Assembly (NCBI GenBank): GCA_947624675.1
Contig: CANQLI010000004.1
Location: 62,001-126,000, forward strand
Direction: 5' to 3'
From: an uncultured Clostridia bacterium
GTDB lineage: Bacteria; Bacillota; Clostridia; Oscillospirales; Ruminococcaceae
Length of the DNA stretch: 64,000 bases
Of the stretch, positions 36,344 to 44,530 are shown piece by piece. A model generated the notes under the pieces. That model had not been told where the DNA came from. It did no database searches and saw only the letters and a list, made by a program, of their open reading frames with translations. Numbering within the stretch: position 1 is the first letter of the stretch; every line of letters begins with the position of its first letter. Position numbers and translations under genes: made by a program.

Positions 36344-37069
36344 ATGAACACGATATATGAAAACACATTTAAGCGCGGCGAAAAAAAGTTTGTGTTAAAT
36401 GCCTCACAGTTTACCCGCTTAAGTGAAGCGATAAAGGATAAGGTAGTTCCCGACGAATACGGACGGCACACGGTACTCAATATATATTGCGACAACGAAT
36501 ACAATGAATCCATATTAAATTCTATATCACACCCTGTTTACAAGGAAAAGCTCCGGCTTAGATGTTACGGAGTGCCTGACGATGAAACGACTGCATTTCT
36601 CGAGATAAAAAAGAAGTTTAAGGGTATCGTCTATAAGCGAAGGATAGAGCTTCCGTATGCTGATGCCTGGGATTATCTTTGCTCAAAAAAGAGCCTTGAT
36701 ATGAGCCTTCAGCAGGCGAGGGAAATAGACTACTTAAAAAACAGAATGGATCTAAAGCCGTATGTATTTGTGGGATATGACAGAATAGCTATGCTTGGTG
36801 CTGATGATCCCGAGCTTAGAATAACCTTTGACACGAATATACGGTACCGCTTTGACGATCTCGACCTTCGTCTGGGTAATTCCGGAAAGCTTTTGATAGA
36901 TGAGAAAAACGGAGATTATGTGATGGAGATAAAAAGGGCGGATTCATTTCCTCTCTGGCTCACAGATATTCTCACAGGTGAAAAAATATACTCTTCCTCG
37001 TTTTCAAAGGTAGGAAATGTATATAAACATAATTACAGGAGGAACGGTGACCGATGTTTACAAATATAA
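36344..37069 (+). CDS. VTC-domain (polyphosphate polymerase-like) protein
   Basis: 241 residues of the CYTH-like VTC domain. The tunnel residues typical of the fold are visible: FKRGEKKFVLNASQF, NIYCDNEYN, KEKLRLRCYGVP, AFLEIKKKFKGIVYKRRIEL, RITFDTNIRYRFDD and DYVMEIKR. In yeast the domain makes polyphosphate from ATP; the bacterial form is usually paired, as here, with a DUF4956 membrane protein, and its product is not established. The ATG chosen follows GGAAGAGG; a TTG 15 bases earlier is possible. The stop overlaps the DUF4956 start. Confidence 0.88.
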   Translation: MNTIYENTFKRGEKKFVLNASQFTRLSEAIKDKVVPDEYGRHTVLNIYCDNEYNESILNSISHPVYKEKLRLRCYGVPDDETTAFLEIKKKFKGIVYKRRIELPYADAWDYLCSKKSLDMSLQQAREIDYLKNRMDLKPYVFVGYDRIAMLGADDPELRITFDTNIRYRFDDLDLRLGNSGKLLIDEKNGDYVMEIKRADSFPLWLTDILTGEKIYSSSFSKVGNVYKHNYRRNGDRCLQI

Positions 37070-37725
37070 TTACAGATGTTACGACAAATATTTCCGTCTG
37101 GGGCGTGGTGACAGCTATTGCGGTAAGTCTTGTTTTAGGACTTATAATAGCGGGGATCTATGCTATGAGCGGAAACGCGTCAAAATATATGCTTATTTCT
37201 CTGGCGATACTTCCGGCGGTTGTCGGAGTAGTAATACTCGTTGTAAACGGAAATCTCGGTGCGGGGATAGCCGTTATGGGAGCGTTCAGCCTTGTGAGAT
37301 TTCGTTCGATACCGGGAAAGAGCCTAGACATATGCTTTTTGTTCTTTGCTATGGGAGTCGGACTTGTCTCGGGAATGGGCTATGTAGTATTTGCCGCGGT
37401 CATAACCGTTATAATAGGAGCGGTCTTGCTTATCGGCTCAAGACTTGATATAGGAACAGAACGCAGCGAAAACAAAAAGCTGAGAATAACGATTCCCGAA
37501 GACCTTGATTATTCACAGTGCTTTGACGACCTGTTTGAGAAATACACAAAGGGCGCAAAGCTTGTTAGGGTGAGAACTACAAATATGGGAATGCTTTATG
37601 AGCTGACATATGAGATACGCTTAAAGGACTCAAGCTTTGAAAAAAGCCTGATTGACGATATAAGGGTAAGAAACGGAAATCTCACGATAGTATGTGAAAG
37701 AAACATAAACTTTGAGTCTATCTGA
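37054..37725 (+). CDS. DUF4956 membrane protein
   Basis: 223 residues. Four hydrophobic segments in the first ~130 residues (VVTAIAVSLVLGLIIAGIYA, YMLISLAILPAVVGVVILVV, LCFLFFAMGVGL-like, VVFAAVITVIIGAVLLIG), with the conserved loop GAFSLVRFRSIPGKSLDI. The C-terminal ~80 residues are a soluble ferredoxin-like domain (LRITIPEDLDYSQCFDDLFE). It overlaps the VTC gene by 16 bases and has AGGAGG upstream. The pair probably forms a membrane-bound enzyme; DUF4956 may transport or anchor the product. Confidence 0.9.
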   Translation: MFTNIITDVTTNISVWGVVTAIAVSLVLGLIIAGIYAMSGNASKYMLISLAILPAVVGVVILVVNGNLGAGIAVMGAFSLVRFRSIPGKSLDICFLFFAMGVGLVSGMGYVVFAAVITVIIGAVLLIGSRLDIGTERSENKKLRITIPEDLDYSQCFDDLFEKYTKGAKLVRVRTTNMGMLYELTYEIRLKDSSFEKSLIDDIRVRNGNLTIVCERNINFESI

Positions 37726-37761
37726 CGATTAAATTGACGGCTCAACTCACACTTACATAAA

Positions 37762-37793
37762 AACACCCGGAAGCATTAAGCTCCGGGTGTTTA
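37762..37793 (+). terminator. Terminator of the VTC/DUF4956 operon
   Basis: Stem AACACCCGGA / TCCGGGTGTT then TATTATT. Confidence 0.85.
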
Positions 37794-37898
37794 TTATTCA
37801 GATAAGACGCTTTGTACCTCTCTTAGAAAGCAATATAGCGTCAGACATTTATGAGCCTACTGCTGCACAGAAATCGGAAGTCAAGCACGCCAATATAT

Positions 37899-38015
37899 GA
37901 ACAAATTATGAATATTGTAAACATTTTGTTACAAAACATAAGTTATTTTATGAAGAATGTACGTTTGCGTACATTTTTTCCTGATTTTGCGCTATTAGTA
38001 GAGGGGCAAAAAATC
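37899..38015 (+). repeat. Dispersed intergenic repeat, copy 2 of 4
   Basis: Same unit as at 506-627: AT-rich lead, hairpin AATGTACG-TTTG-CGTACATT at 37956-37975, T-run, then CTGATTTTGCGCTATTAGTA and GAGGGG. Lies between convergent genes. Confidence 0.8.
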
Positions 38016-38043
38016 TAGCAGAATAAAATTATGGATACAGCCT

Positions 38044-39954
38044 TTAATTTGACTTATCATCAATTTCCTTTTTAAGCTTTGACAAAAGGTCTCCGACCTC
38101 GGTAGTACCCAGATCCCCGTCCTTGCGGGAACGCACAGCGACCGCTCCGGCTTCTATCTCCTTATCGCCGATAACAAGCATATACGGAATCTTCTCAAGC
38201 TGAGCCTGTCTTATTTTCCAGCCCATTTTCTCGGCTCTCTTGTCAATAGTTGCCCTGATGCCCTCGGCTTTTAAACGCTCAAGTACCTTTTGCGCATAGT
38301 CATTCTGTTTATCTGAAACAGGTATTATCCTAGCCTGCTCCGGCGCAAGCCAAAGAGGAAATGCCCCCGCATAATGCTCTATCAGAATTCCGATAAACCT
38401 TTCCACAGAACCGAACGCTACTCTGTGTATCATTATCGGTCGGTGCTTTTCACCGTCTGCGCCGTTATATTCGAGACCGAACCTTAGCGGAAGCTGAAAG
38501 TCGAGCTGAATCGTTCCGCACTGCCAAGTTCTTCCGATAGAGTCTTTAAGGTGGAAGTCTATTTTAGGTCCGTAAAACGCACCGTCTCCCTCGTTGACCT
38601 CATAACTCAGTCCAAGCTCCTCAAGGGCGCCTCTTAGCGCGTCTGTTGCCATCTCCCAATCCTCGTCGCTTCCCATACTGTCCTCCGGGCGGGTCGAAAG
38701 CTCAACATGATAGGTAAATCCGAACAGCTTATAAACCTCGTCAATAAGGCGTGCCACACCCTTAATCTCGTCCTTTATCTGATCCGGGGTCATAAAAATG
38801 TGGGCGTCGTCCTGTGTGAAGCAGCGTACTCTCATAAGACCGTGGAGTTGTCCTGATTTTTCGTGTCTGTGAACTATTCCAAGCTCTCCGAGACGCAGCG
38901 GAAGATCTCTGTAGGATCTCGGCTCAGACTGATAAACCAAAACTCCTCCCGGACAGTTCATCGGCTTTATTGCACAATCCTTTTCATCTATAACGGTAGT
39001 ATACATATTATCCTTATAGTGATCCCAGTGTCCGGAGGTCTCCCAAAGGCTTCTGTTTAAAATTATCGGCGTAGAGATCTCCTGATAGCCGTTTCTCTCG
39101 TGAAGCTCGTGCCAGTAGCCAAGCAGCGTGTTCTTTAGTATCATTCCCTTTGGAAGGAAAAACGGAAATCCCGGACCTGCCTCGTGCATCATAAACAAAC
39201 CAAGCTGTTTGCCGAGTTTTCTGTGGTCTCTTTTCTTTGCCTCCTCAACAAGCGTAAGATACTCCTCAAGCTGTGAAGCCTTCGGAAAAGCGACCGCATA
39301 GATTCTTGACAGCATCTTGTTTTTCTCGTTTCCTCTCCAATAAGCTCCTGTACAAGAGGTGAGCTTAATTGCCTTTACGGGCGCCGTCGTCATAAGATGA
39401 GGTCCGGCACAGAGGTCGGTAAACTCACCCTGTCTGTAAAACGAAATCGGTTCTCCCTTTCCGGCGTGCTCCTCACAAAGCTCTACCTTATATATCTCAC
39501 CCTGATTTTTCAGATAGTCAATAGCTTCCTTCGGAGAAAGCTCAAACTGTTCAAGCTCAAGTCCCTCTTTAACTATCTTCTTCATCTCCTGCTCTATTGC
39601 AACAAGCTCCTCTTCGGAAAACGGAGTCTCCCTGTCAAAATCATAGTAAAACCCGTTGTCAATGGCAGGTCCGATAGAAAGCAGCGTCTCAGGGTAAAGT
39701 CTTTTCACCGCCTGAGCCATAATATGAGACGCCGTGTGCCAGAAGGTCTTTTTACCGTCTACGTCGTCAAAGGTCAGCACCTCAAATGTACAGTCGGAAT
39801 CGACTACCGTTCTTAAATCCTTTACCTCTCCGTTTATTTTAACAGAGCAGGCCGCCTTATAAAGACCCATACCTATTTCTTTAACGATCTCAGCCGCACT
39901 CTTAGCACTTTCGATCTCACGAACACTTCCGTCTTTAAGTTTTAGCTTTATCAT
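38044..39954 (-). CDS. thrS: Threonyl-tRNA synthetase
   Basis: Charges tRNA-Thr and edits mischarged Ser. 636 residues in the standard order: TGS domain (1-60, IKLKLKDGSVREIESAKSAA), editing/SAD domain with HTASHIMAQAVKRLYPET and ELCEEHAGKGEPISFYRQGE, class II core with MTTAPVKAIKLTSCTGAYWR, NCPGGVLVYQSEPRSYRDLP and RVAFGSVERFIGILIEHYAG, and the anticodon-binding domain (ARIIPVSDKQNDYAQKVLER). It follows a small membrane-protein gene by 41 bases, both behind a T-box. Confidence 0.97.
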   Translation of the reverse strand: MIKLKLKDGSVREIESAKSAAEIVKEIGMGLYKAACSVKINGEVKDLRTVVDSDCTFEVLTFDDVDGKKTFWHTASHIMAQAVKRLYPETLLSIGPAIDNGFYYDFDRETPFSEEELVAIEQEMKKIVKEGLELEQFELSPKEAIDYLKNQGEIYKVELCEEHAGKGEPISFYRQGEFTDLCAGPHLMTTAPVKAIKLTSCTGAYWRGNEKNKMLSRIYAVAFPKASQLEEYLTLVEEAKKRDHRKLGKQLGLFMMHEAGPGFPFFLPKGMILKNTLLGYWHELHERNGYQEISTPIILNRSLWETSGHWDHYKDNMYTTVIDEKDCAIKPMNCPGGVLVYQSEPRSYRDLPLRLGELGIVHRHEKSGQLHGLMRVRCFTQDDAHIFMTPDQIKDEIKGVARLIDEVYKLFGFTYHVELSTRPEDSMGSDEDWEMATDALRGALEELGLSYEVNEGDGAFYGPKIDFHLKDSIGRTWQCGTIQLDFQLPLRFGLEYNGADGEKHRPIMIHRVAFGSVERFIGILIEHYAGAFPLWLAPEQARIIPVSDKQNDYAQKVLERLKAEGIRATIDKRAEKMGWKIRQAQLEKIPYMLVIGDKEIEAGAVAVRSRKDGDLGTTEVGDLLSKLKKEIDDKSN

Positions 39955-39995
39955 ATTTATACGATCCTTTCATAACTCCTTTTCACAGGAGTTTA

Positions 39996-40331
39996 TTAAA
40001 ATATTTTTATAAAATAGTAGTCGGCAAACACTAACGCTCCGACAGCAAACAGCGCTATACTCAAAATAAGGCTTATAAAATTAAACACCTTTCTAGTACC
40101 TTTTGTAAGCACGCTTTTTCCGTTTTCATCAACACAAAAACCGTTATACGCAGAGTTTGACCAGTAAATAAATATAAATAGTATTATCGCCCACAAAAGC
40201 GTTTCGTACATAGTTATCGATGACTTTACTATTGCGACTGTCAAAAACAACGCTATTATTGCGATCTCAAGAATCGTCGACAGAAAAAAAGTAATAAAAG
40301 CACCCTTTTTCTTTTTTTTCGGTGAAAGCAT
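39996..40331 (-). CDS. Small multi-pass membrane protein in the thrS operon
   Basis: 111 residues, four hydrophobic segments (AFITFFLSTILEIAIIALFL, LLWAIILFIFIYWS, FNFISLILSIALFAVGALVF plus an overlap) after a lysine-rich start (LSPKKKKKG). Not recognised. The ATG has GAAAGGAG upstream; in-frame upstream sequence belongs to the T-box terminator. Lying between the T-box and thrS, it should be induced by uncharged tRNA-Thr together with thrS; a threonine-linked membrane role is only a suggestion. Confidence 0.7.
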   Translation of the reverse strand: MLSPKKKKKGAFITFFLSTILEIAIIALFLTVAIVKSSITMYETLLWAIILFIFIYWSNSAYNGFCVDENGKSVLTKGTRKVFNFISLILSIALFAVGALVFADYYFIKIF

Positions 40332-40344
40332 TTTATCGCTCCTT

Positions 40345-40610
40345 TCAAAATAAATAAAAAATCCCGAACGCAAAGCGACCTTTTCGCTTTACCTCGGGAC
40401 GAATATATCGTGGTTCCACCCAAATTCCCCATACCGATACCACCGATACAGGCTCACAGAAATCTTTAACGCAGAATTACGGCGCTTATTGGGCGCACTC
40501 TGGAGCGGTGTCCGTTTTTGCATAGCGACAAGCGAAATTTCAGCTTACATTCACTCTCTCTTTCCCGCACAAAGGCAAAATGGCTTCTCCTTCTAAGCTT
40601 TGTATTATTT
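40345..40610 (-). promoter_or_regulatory. T-box riboswitch, threonine-specific
   Basis: On the minus strand the leader carries a stem I region with GAGAGAGTGAATG, a specifier ACC (40507-40509) before GCTCC, the T-box sequence GGGTGGAACCACG (about 40409-40422) and a terminator stem TCCCGAGGTAAAGCGAAAAG / CTTTGCGTTCGGGA followed by TTTTTTA. Uncharged tRNA-Thr should stabilise the antiterminator and allow transcription of the membrane-protein gene and thrS. Confidence 0.93.
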
Positions 40611-40616
40611 AAAATA

Positions 40617-40645
40617 ATTTTAACACCAAGACGATAAAATGTCAA
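40617..40645 (-). promoter_or_regulatory. Promoter of the T-box/thrS operon
   Basis: On the minus strand: TTGACA, 17 bases, TAAAAT, just before the T-box leader. Confidence 0.8.
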
Positions 40646-40672
40646 GTATTTTCTTATGACTACAAGGCGCTT

Positions 40673-40771
40673 TGTTGTAGGTTTACAATAGATGTGTTAC
40701 AGAAGAGAAAAAATAATAGCAAATAGTTTCCTAATGTGTTATAGTTATTTGTGAAAACAAAATAAACAACA
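40673..40771 (+). repeat. MITE-like repeat, truncated copy
   Basis: Shares TGTAGGTTTACAATAGATGT, then GTTACA, ATAATAGCAAATAG and GTTATTTGTGAA with the reverse complement of 45549-45672. The copy stops at AAACAACAA exactly where the duplicated rny end begins, so its far arm (CTATTTGCTAT) is missing. Confidence 0.75.
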
Positions 40772-40883
40772 ACCAGGGAGCCGAAGTATTTTCGATTCCC
40801 TGGTTTATTTGTACTTAAAGTTTATTTTGCATACTCAATGGCTCTGCTTTCTCTGATGAGGTGAATATGGAAGCAAAAAGTAA

Positions 40884-41063
40884 TTACCGCTTTTTCCAGT
40901 ATTCACAACAGGTATTACAATCCATTTTAACTTGCTTTCTTTTTCTTCTGCAAAAGAAATAACCACTTGTGTATTTATCGGGGTTGTCATAATCAATCCA
41001 TATACAATCCCCACAAAGGGTCTTATGATACAAGTAATGTTTGTTGTCGTAATCCATATTCAT
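40884..41063 (-). CDS. 59-residue Cys-rich protein
   Basis: Begins MNMDYDNKHYLYHKTLCGDC and ends VKMDCNTCCEYWKKR. Five cysteines besides one in YFFCRRK suggest a metal-binding ribbon (CGDC near the start, CNTCC near the end). It starts two bases after the stop of the 55-residue gene, with only a weak ribosome site (GGTAAAG), so it may be coupled. No family is recognised. Last of the four-gene Cys-rich set; base composition is AT-rich like the rest of the island. Confidence 0.65.
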   Translation of the reverse strand: MNMDYDNKHYLYHKTLCGDCIWIDYDNPDKYTSGYFFCRRKRKQVKMDCNTCCEYWKKR

Positions 41064-41065
41064 TT

Positions 41066-41233
41066 TTACGCTTTACCTGTTCCGTTACAAAAATTGCACT
41101 TTACATGACCCTTACCTGAACAATAAGTACAAGCTCTTGATGTGTTTCTGGGATCTTTTCTTGTTCCTTTGCAAACAGGACAAAGAATTTCACCTTTTCC
41201 TAAGCACTCTTTACATCTGTCAGTCCAATTCAT
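41066..41233 (-). CDS. 55-residue DnaJ-type zinc-finger protein
   Basis: Almost the whole protein is four CxxC units in the DnaJ pattern: CKECLGKG, CPVCKGT, CTYCSGKG and CNFCNGTG. DnaJ uses such units to bind two zinc ions and substrates; here there is no J domain. The ATG sits seven to eight bases after AAGGAGG, which overlaps the end of the preceding small gene. A stand-alone zinc chaperone-like or RNA/protein-binding factor is plausible but not shown. Confidence 0.8.
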   Translation of the reverse strand: MNWTDRCKECLGKGEILCPVCKGTRKDPRNTSRACTYCSGKGHVKCNFCNGTGKA

Positions 41234-41245
41234 AATAAAACCTCC

Positions 41246-41371
41246 TTATTTTTGTTCAAACCATTTACAATTTGCATACATTTGTGTTTTCTGATTTAAT
41301 ATGGTGCATATACCACTAGATATAAGAAAGTATTTACATCTAAAGCATAAACAATGGTTATTCAAATTCAT
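41246..41371 (-). CDS. 41-residue Cys-rich protein
   Basis: Short frame MNLNNHCLCFRCKYFLISSG to YANCKWFEQK, with five cysteines (HCLCFRC, GIC, ANC). The pattern CxxC...C...CKWF echoes the end of the 59-residue protein (CCEYW), so the two may be related. ATG with AGAGGTGAT upstream; its stop overlaps the ribosome site of the next gene. Function unknown. Confidence 0.6.
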   Translation of the reverse strand: MNLNNHCLCFRCKYFLISSGICTILNQKTQMYANCKWFEQK

Positions 41372-41411
41372 AGTTCATCACCTCTCTATTATAATCTGTT
41401 ATTTGTTAATC

Positions 41412-41996
41412 TTAATTGGAAAAGTTCTGCATAATATTTTTTATTTCTTCTAATGATGTGGCACTCTCTAATGTGTTGATCAATGCAGGATTTTCGTTGT
41501 ATGATAAATCTAAAGACTCAAGTAATTCGCTTCTAGCCTGAGATATATCCTCGCCGCTTCTTTTTAACCAAATAATTTCCTGAACAAGCTTATAAATCGG
41601 ATATACTAGAGTAAATGAAGCAATCAACACTACAAAGAATGAAACAAATTCACCAAACCACCCTGAGTTTGCAACATTACTAAGTCCGCGAGCCCATTGA
41701 CGGATCATAAATGGTATAAACATAAATGCAATCCCAGCAAAACTTTCTGTAGCAATACTAACAAAAATCAATACTACGATACAAAGAATAAGCGAAATCG
41801 TAAGGCTTGTTATTTTTCCTGTTCGCCAGTCCCGCATACACTTTAAGCAACAAAAATCGGCACCGTCATTTCGATGAGAATCATATGCCGAAAATATTGA
41901 CCTTTCTGACAATTTGTTGCCTATGACTACTTTCTTCTTAAAATCATCAGATATTTCGTTTTTGCATTTGTAACAAATCAGTTCATTGTCTTGCAT
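41412..41996 (-). CDS. Zinc-ribbon membrane protein of the rny island
   Basis: 194 residues. The N-terminal ~55 residues hold two Cys pairs (CYKCKN at 9-14 and CCLKC at ~50), a likely cytoplasmic zinc ribbon. Two to three hydrophobic segments follow (SLTISLILCIVVLIFVSIAT, FAGIAFMFIPFMI, FVSFFVVLIASFTLVYPIYK), then a ~60-residue acidic helical tail. No family recognised. It is the first gene of the minus-strand set and has a good promoter at 42032-42060. AT-rich codon use differs from rny and thrS beside it. Confidence 0.75.
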   Translation of the reverse strand: MQDNELICYKCKNEISDDFKKKVVIGNKLSERSIFSAYDSHRNDGADFCCLKCMRDWRTGKITSLTISLILCIVVLIFVSIATESFAGIAFMFIPFMIRQWARGLSNVANSGWFGEFVSFFVVLIASFTLVYPIYKLVQEIIWLKRSGEDISQARSELLESLDLSYNENPALINTLESATSLEEIKNIMQNFSN

Positions 41997-42031
41997 AGTG
42001 TTAACTCCTTAACTTAAATAGATTTGTAAGT

Positions 42032-42060
42032 ATTATAGCATAAAATGTCGAACAATGCAA
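42032..42060 (-). promoter_or_regulatory. Promoter of the Cys-rich gene set
   Basis: On the minus strand: TTGCAT, 17 bases, TATAAT, 36 bases before the membrane-protein start. The RHH gene diverges from it, so this gap could hold an operator. Confidence 0.75.
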
Positions 42061-42147
42061 GTAAAATGTAATACAAATACATTGCAAAATAATTGTATAT
42101 TTTGCACAAAAAATATTGCATAATAATATTGAGGAGAGTGTGTAATT

Positions 42148-42333
42148 ATGTGGAAGATACAAAAAGGGTATGAATCTGTAAGTAAATCATTTCGTTTACC
42201 GACTGGACTTGTAGAAAAGCTTGATAAACTAGCTTTTGATAATAATCTTTCGTTAAACCAGTTGGTTATACAATGTTTAAACTTTGCTCTTGAAAATCTC
42301 GATAGTGAAACTGAGGATGATGAAAAAAACTGA
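42148..42333 (+). CDS. Ribbon-helix-helix (Arc/CopG-like) protein
   Basis: 61 residues: a short strand (SVSKSFRLPTGLVEKLDKLA) then two helices (DNNLSLNQLVIQCLNFALEN) and an acidic tail. This fits the RHH DNA-binding fold, known from Arc-type repressors and many antitoxins. No toxin gene follows; the divergent gene set is the likely target of its regulation, which is inference. ATG after GAGGAGAG. AT-rich like the rest of the island. Confidence 0.78.
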   Translation: MWKIQKGYESVSKSFRLPTGLVEKLDKLAFDNNLSLNQLVIQCLNFALENLDSETEDDEKN

Positions 42334-42373
42334 ATTATTAAGGATTAAGAGAGATATAGAATTTAATTTTAAA

Positions 42374-42410
42374 AAACCAGGGAACCGAAGTATTTTCGAT
42401 TCCCTGGTTT
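42374..42410 (-). terminator. Terminator of rny
   Basis: On the minus strand: stem AAACCAGGGAATCGAAA / CTTCGGTTCCCTGGTTT then a T-run. Its near-copy at 40770-40806 lies in the duplicated end. Confidence 0.9.
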
Positions 42411-42425
42411 TTTTGTACTTAAAGT

Positions 42426-43991
42426 TTATTTTGCATACTCAATGGCTCTGCTTTCTCTGATGAGGTGTACCTTTATCTGTCCCGGATAATCCATCTCATC
42501 CTCGATTTGTTTTGCAATATCCCTTGCGACCAGAACCATTTTTTCATCATTTACCTTTTCAGGCTGAATGATTATTCTTACCTCTCGGCCTGCCTGAATA
42601 GCGTAAGATTTCTCAACACCGTCATAAGACGAGCATATTTCCTCAAGCTTCTGTAAGCGCTTGATATAGTTTTCATAGTTTTCACTTCTCGCGGCAGGTC
42701 TTGCAGCGGAGATAGCGTCTGCTGCCTGTACTAAAGCGGCAACGACGGTTTTTGTTTCAACATCACCGTGATGCGCCTCAATAGCGTGGATAACATCTGC
42801 GCTCTCCTTGTACTTTTTACATACATCTACACCTATCTGAACATGAGAGCCTTCGATCTCATAGCTCAGTGCCTTACCTATGTCGTGAAGAAGTCCTGCT
42901 CTTCTTGCAAGATTTGCATCAACACCAAGCTCTGACGCCATCATACCGGCAAGGTGAGCGACCTCTATTGAGTGGTTTAAAACATTCTGACGATAGCTCG
43001 TTCTGTATCTTAGACGACCGATAAGCTTTACAAGCTCATTGTTAAGACCGTGTACATTGGTCTCTAAAACGGCTCTTTCGCCCTCCTGTTTAATTTTGTA
43101 TTCTACCTCTCGTTTTGATTTTTCATACATTTCCTCGATCCGAGTCGGATGTATTCTTCCGTCCTGAATCAGCTTTTCGAGTGTGAGCTTAGCTATTTCT
43201 CTTCTTACCTGATCAAAGCACGACAGAGTAATAGCTTCGGGTGTGTCGTCAATTATAAGGTCAACACCCGTAAGAGTTTCGATGGTGCGTATATTTCTTC
43301 CTTCTCTGCCGATGATCCTTCCCTTCATTTCATCATTAGGGAGTGAGACAACCGATACGGCAGTTTCTGAGACCTGATCCGCGGCACACCTTGAGATCGC
43401 AAGGGAAATATACTGCCTTGCTCTATCCTCACATTCTTCCTTTATCTGTGCCTCGTAATTTTGGATTTTAACGGCTTTGTCGTGAACAAGCTCGTCGTCG
43501 AGCAGTTTCAAAAGATGATCTCTTGCCTGATCCTTTGTATATTCCGCAATTCTTTCGAGCATCTCGAGCTGACTTCTCTTTATTCTCTCAGCCTCTTCAA
43601 GGCTCTCATCAGCAGACTTGATTTTATTTTGCAGCGTTTCTTCCTTTTTCTCGATGCTTAGAACCTTTTTATCAAGCGCTTCTTCCTTTTGCTGAAGTCT
43701 TCTTTCCTGTCGAGATACCTCATTTCTTCTCTCTTTGATCTCTTTTTCAGCTTCGTGTCTGCTTTTGTGAATCTCATCTTTTGCTTCAATTAGGGCTTCT
43801 TTTTTCAAGCTTTCCGCATTTTTATTTGCATCCTCTAAAATGCGTTCAGCCTCCTGCTCTGCGGAACCGATCATTGCTTCCGCGTCCTTTTTACGGTGAT
43901 TTTCGCCAAGCTTAAACGCTATAAAAAACGAAATTACCGCACCGACGATAAGCGCACCGATACACAGTAAAACAGATGTCAATAAATCCAT
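42426..43991 (-). CDS. rny: Ribonuclease Y
   Basis: Main endoribonuclease for mRNA decay in Gram-positive bacteria, anchored to the membrane. 521 residues: N-terminal helix ([20 protein letters not shown]), long charged coiled coil to ~200, KH domain ([20 protein letters not shown] with [20 protein letters not shown]), and HD domain ([49 protein letters not shown]). The end [13 protein letters not shown] is also copied at 40830-40863 by the island. A ~280-base leader precedes it. Confidence 0.97.
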   Translation of the reverse strand: MDLLTSVLLCIGALIVGAVISFFIAFKLGENHRKKDAEAMIGSAEQEAERILEDANKNAESLKKEALIEAKDEIHKSRHEAEKEIKERRNEVSRQERRLQQKEEALDKKVLSIEKKEETLQNKIKSADESLEEAERIKRSQLEMLERIAEYTKDQARDHLLKLLDDELVHDKAVKIQNYEAQIKEECEDRARQYISLAISRCAADQVSETAVSVVSLPNDEMKGRIIGREGRNIRTIETLTGVDLIIDDTPEAITLSCFDQVRREIAKLTLEKLIQDGRIHPTRIEEMYEKSKREVEYKIKQEGERAVLETNVHGLNNELVKLIGRLRYRTSYRQNVLNHSIEVAHLAGMMASELGVDANLARRAGLLHDIGKALSYEIEGSHVQIGVDVCKKYKESADVIHAIEAHHGDVETKTVVAALVQAADAISAARPAARSENYENYIKRLQKLEEICSSYDGVEKSYAIQAGREVRIIIQPEKVNDEKMVLVARDIAKQIEDEMDYPGQIKVHLIRESRAIEYAK

Positions 43992-44273
43992 CTTAAAGCT
44001 TCCTCCTTCTTAAGTCAGTATAGTTAATACTACCCGCGAAGGCATATGCCCAATTAAATATTAAATTGTAATTACAGTAATTTCTTATTACCGTTTATTT
44101 ACGGGATTTACCCGGTTTTATATATCGGCGGTATATGCCGATCAATATTGAGAACATTTACCCTCGGAGTAATGTATAAAAAAGTGATAATATCTATTGA
44201 CACAATTTGATACTTTTTAAAGTTTTTATATTATTGCCAAAAAGTACCGATATTGTATAAATACATAATATAC
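43992..44273 (-). promoter_or_regulatory. Long 5' leader of rny
   Basis: The promoter 44280-44308 implies a ~280-base leader with no gene. It contains the stem ATCGGC...GCCGAT (near 44126-44143) and several A/T-rich dyads. No known riboswitch recognised; autoregulation by RNase Y itself is possible. Confidence 0.5.
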
Positions 44274-44279
44274 AAGCTT

Positions 44280-44308
44280 ATTATATAATAAAAACGCAAA
44301 TATGTCAA
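44280..44308 (-). promoter_or_regulatory. Consensus promoter of rny
   Basis: On the minus strand: TTGACA, 17 bases, TATAAT (perfect hexamers). Confidence 0.8.
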
Positions 44309-44421
44309 GTTTAAAATCATTCTATTTTGATAAACCGCATGTATAACGAGCACAAAATTTATCTTCTGTAAAAATATGTAATATTAATGTCAAAAAAAGA
44401 TAATATTTGCAAAAATAAGTA

Positions 44422-44450
44422 TTGAAATCTAATGCAATTTGTGATAGAAT
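44422..44450 (+). promoter_or_regulatory. Promoter of the amidase operon
   Basis: TTGAAA, 17 bases, TAGAAT, about 80 bases before the amidase-domain gene. Confidence 0.6.
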
Positions 44451-44530
44451 ACAATTAGATTAAATCTTATCATTCATAAAAAACCAAAATTGTTATTTTG
44501 ATATCTGTATAAAAATAGGAGGTAATTACA

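Larger units (their letters stand above)
40771..42467. mobile_element. 1.6-kb insertion flanked by 93-bp direct repeats of the rny 3' end
   Basis: 40771-40863 and 42375-42467 are the same 93 bases with two differences: the rny terminator hairpin, the rny stop and the last ~13 codons. The right copy completes intact rny; the left copy is an orphan end. Between them lie 1.5 kb of AT-rich DNA with four Cys-rich genes and one RHH gene, and no recombinase. The layout is that of a small integrated element using the 3' end of rny as its attachment site and restoring the gene; the absence of an integrase means it is a satellite, a remnant, or arose by another duplication route. Confidence 0.7.

Noticed and set aside
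37017..37448. 143-residue + frame overlapping the VTC/DUF4956 pair
   Set aside because: Out-of-frame shadow rich in C, R and Y; the DUF4956 frame has clear membrane helices and a ribosome site.
42148..42333. Antitoxin of a toxin-antitoxin pair
   Set aside because: RHH fold fits, but no toxin-like gene follows or precedes it; the divergent genes are Cys-rich proteins.
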